Positions 5,046 to 6,122 of a DNA stretch of 6,122 nt are shown here, piece by piece. The stretch's first letter is position 1. Each line of letters begins with the position of its first letter. Under the pieces are notes generated by a model. The model was not told the DNA's origin. It did not search any database and saw only the letters and a list, made by a program, of their open reading frames with translations. This DNA is from an uncultured Rubrobacteraceae bacterium (lineage in GTDB: Bacteria > Actinomycetota > Rubrobacteria > Rubrobacterales > Rubrobacteraceae), in NCBI GenBank assembly GCA_902805985.1, contig CADCUW010000261.1, positions 1-6,122 on the forward strand, read 5' to 3'. Position numbers and translations under genes: made by a program.

Positions 5046-6122
5046 AGGCCGTCATCATGGCCGGGGGTCAGGGTACGCGCCTCAGGCCGCTCACCAGCGA
5101 CCAGCCGAAGCCCATGATCCCTATAGTCAACCTGCCGTGCATGGAGCACATCGTAGGGCTGCTCAAGCGCCACGGCTTCGACGACATCACCGTGACGTTG
5201 CAGTTCATGCCAGAGGAGATCCGGGACTACTTCGGCGACGGCTCTGACTGGGGCGTCAAGATGGACTACTCCGTCGAGGACGCGCCCGCCGGCACCGCGG
5301 GCTCGGTGAAGATGGCCGAGCAGCAGCTCGGACTCCAGGGCGAGCGCCTCCTCATCATCAGCGGCGACGCCCTCACGGACGCGGACCTCACGCGCCTGCT
5401 CTCCTTCCACGAGGAGAAGGGCTCCGAGGCGACGATGGTCCTCAAGAGCGTGGAGAACCCGCTCGATTTCGGGATCGTCATCCTGGAGGAGGACGGGAGG
5501 ATCTCGCGGTTTCTGGAGAAGCCGGCGTGGGGCCAGGTCTTCTCCGACACGGTGAACACCGGCATCTACCTGCTGGAGCCCTCCGTCATGGACGAGATAC
5601 CGGAGGAGGGCGAGTACGACTTCTCCAAGGAGCTCTTCCCGAAGCTGCTCGAAGCGGGCCGTCCGATGTACGGCTACGTCACGGAGGACTACTGGGAGGA
5701 CATCGGCACCCTGGAGCAGTTCGCCTCCGCGCAGAGAGACGTCCTCGACGGCCTCGTAAAAGACGTTAGGCCACCAGGGACGCGCCTCAGGGAGAACATC
5801 TTCGTGGGCCGGCGGGCCGAGGTCTCGGACGAGGAGCTCGAAGGGCCGGTCGTGATCGGGGAGAACGCCCGTATCGACCCGGGGGCGAAGATCAGCCCCT
5901 ACACCGTCATAGCCGATAACGTCGTCGTCTCGGCGGGCGCTTCCATCGAGCGGAGCATCGTCGCGGACGGCACCTACGTCGGCGAGGGGGCCGAGCTCAA
6001 GGACACGCTCGTCGGCCGCAACTCCTACGTGCAGGCGAGGGCCCGAATACTCGAGCGCAGCGCTCTTGGGGACGACGTGATCGTCGGCGAGGGGGCTACC
6101 ATCGCCCCGGACGTCAAGGTCT
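5042..6122 (+). CDS. Sugar nucleotidyltransferase, probable mannose-1-phosphate guanylyltransferase (3' end cut off)
   Basis: The gene runs off the window after 360 complete codons. The enzyme joins an NTP to a sugar-1-phosphate to make an NDP-sugar, probably GDP-mannose, for glycan or polysaccharide synthesis. The N-terminal Rossmann-like domain has the signature GGQGTRLRPLT (8-18), PKPMIPI (22-28; Lys23), GTAGSV (84-89), SGDALTD (107-113; metal-binding Asp109), EKP (159-161), NTGIY (172-176) and YWEDIG (217-222; Asp220). From about residue 269, short repeats such as PVVIGENARIDPGAKI indicate a left-handed beta-helix, continuing to the window edge. The sequence resembles the N-terminal half of long actinobacterial and cyanobacterial proteins that add a C-terminal phosphomannomutase/phosphoglucomutase domain, which would lie outside the window. 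A glucose-1-phosphate nucleotidyltransferase is the main alternative. ATG 5042 is right before the conserved KAVIMAGG strand; it is coupled to the upstream 15-codon ORF. Confidence 0.85.
   Translation, partial: MKAVIMAGGQGTRLRPLTSDQPKPMIPIVNLPCMEHIVGLLKRHGFDDITVTLQFMPEEIRDYFGDGSDWGVKMDYSVEDAPAGTAGSVKMAEQQLGLQGERLLIISGDALTDADLTRLLSFHEEKGSEATMVLKSVENPLDFGIVILEEDGRISRFLEKPAWGQVFSDTVNTGIYLLEPSVMDEIPEEGEYDFSKELFPKLLEAGRPMYGYVTEDYWEDIGTLEQFASAQRDVLDGLVKDVRPPGTRLRENIFVGRRAEVSDEELEGPVVIGENARIDPGAKISPYTVIADNVVVSAGASIERSIVADGTYVGEGAELKDTLVGRNSYVQARARILERSALGDDVIVGEGATIAPDVKV

Noticed and set aside
4922..5410. 162-codon - strand frame over the nucleotidyltransferase start
   Set aside because: It is antisense to a strongly conserved enzyme domain and resembles no family I know.
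1..6122. Search for CRISPR arrays, tRNA or rRNA genes, insertion sequences, prophage or toxin-antitoxin genes
   Set aside because: No spaced repeats, cloverleaf-like segments, terminal inverted repeats or transposase/integrase motifs were seen; coding sequence fills nearly the whole window.

Overview
The window is a high-GC, densely packed stretch in which every supported gene is on the + strand. It reads as a housekeeping operon of an actinobacterium. The order scpB - rluB - aroA - cmk - plsC - der combines the actinobacterial scpB-rluB-cmk-der block with the widespread aroA-cmk and cmk-plsC pairings. Frequent AGG (Arg) and ATA (Ile) codons in a GC-rich genome, together with the family resemblance of the proteins, make me favour a deep-branching lineage such as Rubrobacter. 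That assignment is inference, not proof.

Layout. 1-230 is the 3' end of scpB (chromosome segregation, condensin accessory). 231-932 is an RsuA/RluB-family pseudouridine synthase. 929-2269 is aroA (EPSP synthase, shikimate pathway). 2304-2969 is cmk (CMP kinase). 2977-3612 is a PlsC-type 1-acylglycerol-3-phosphate acyltransferase. 3609-4925 is der/engA (double GTPase for 50S assembly). A 116-nt gap follows, with a likely -10 box, a strong ribosome-binding site and a 15-codon upstream ORF. The last gene begins at 5042 and runs off the end. It is a sugar nucleotidyltransferase of the mannose-1-phosphate guanylyltransferase type with a left-handed beta-helix, and the window stops before any C-terminal phosphomannomutase domain could be seen.

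How the genes fit together. The first six genes link chromosome segregation, ribosome maturation (RluB, Der), nucleotide supply (Cmk), phospholipid synthesis (PlsC) and aromatic amino acid synthesis in one probable transcription unit. The last gene supplies activated sugar for glycans and probably has its own promoter.

I see no mobile element, CRISPR array, RNA gene, defence locus or new enzyme system. The least ordinary signal is in the gene junctions. Stops and starts overlap as ATGA or GTGA at rluB-aroA and plsC-der. At aroA-cmk and cmk-plsC, tiny ORFs of 13 and 4 codons bridge the gap with such an overlap at both ends. Before the last gene, a 15-codon ORF with a good ribosome-binding site ends in an ATGA overlap with the main start. 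This suggests termination-reinitiation coupling through stepping-stone mini-ORFs, with a leaderless-promoter reading as a competing explanation at cmk. Smaller points are a (CGCCA)4 repeat and a sharp GC-skew flip inside rluB, a G8 run in der, and a few unusual residues at conserved enzyme positions.
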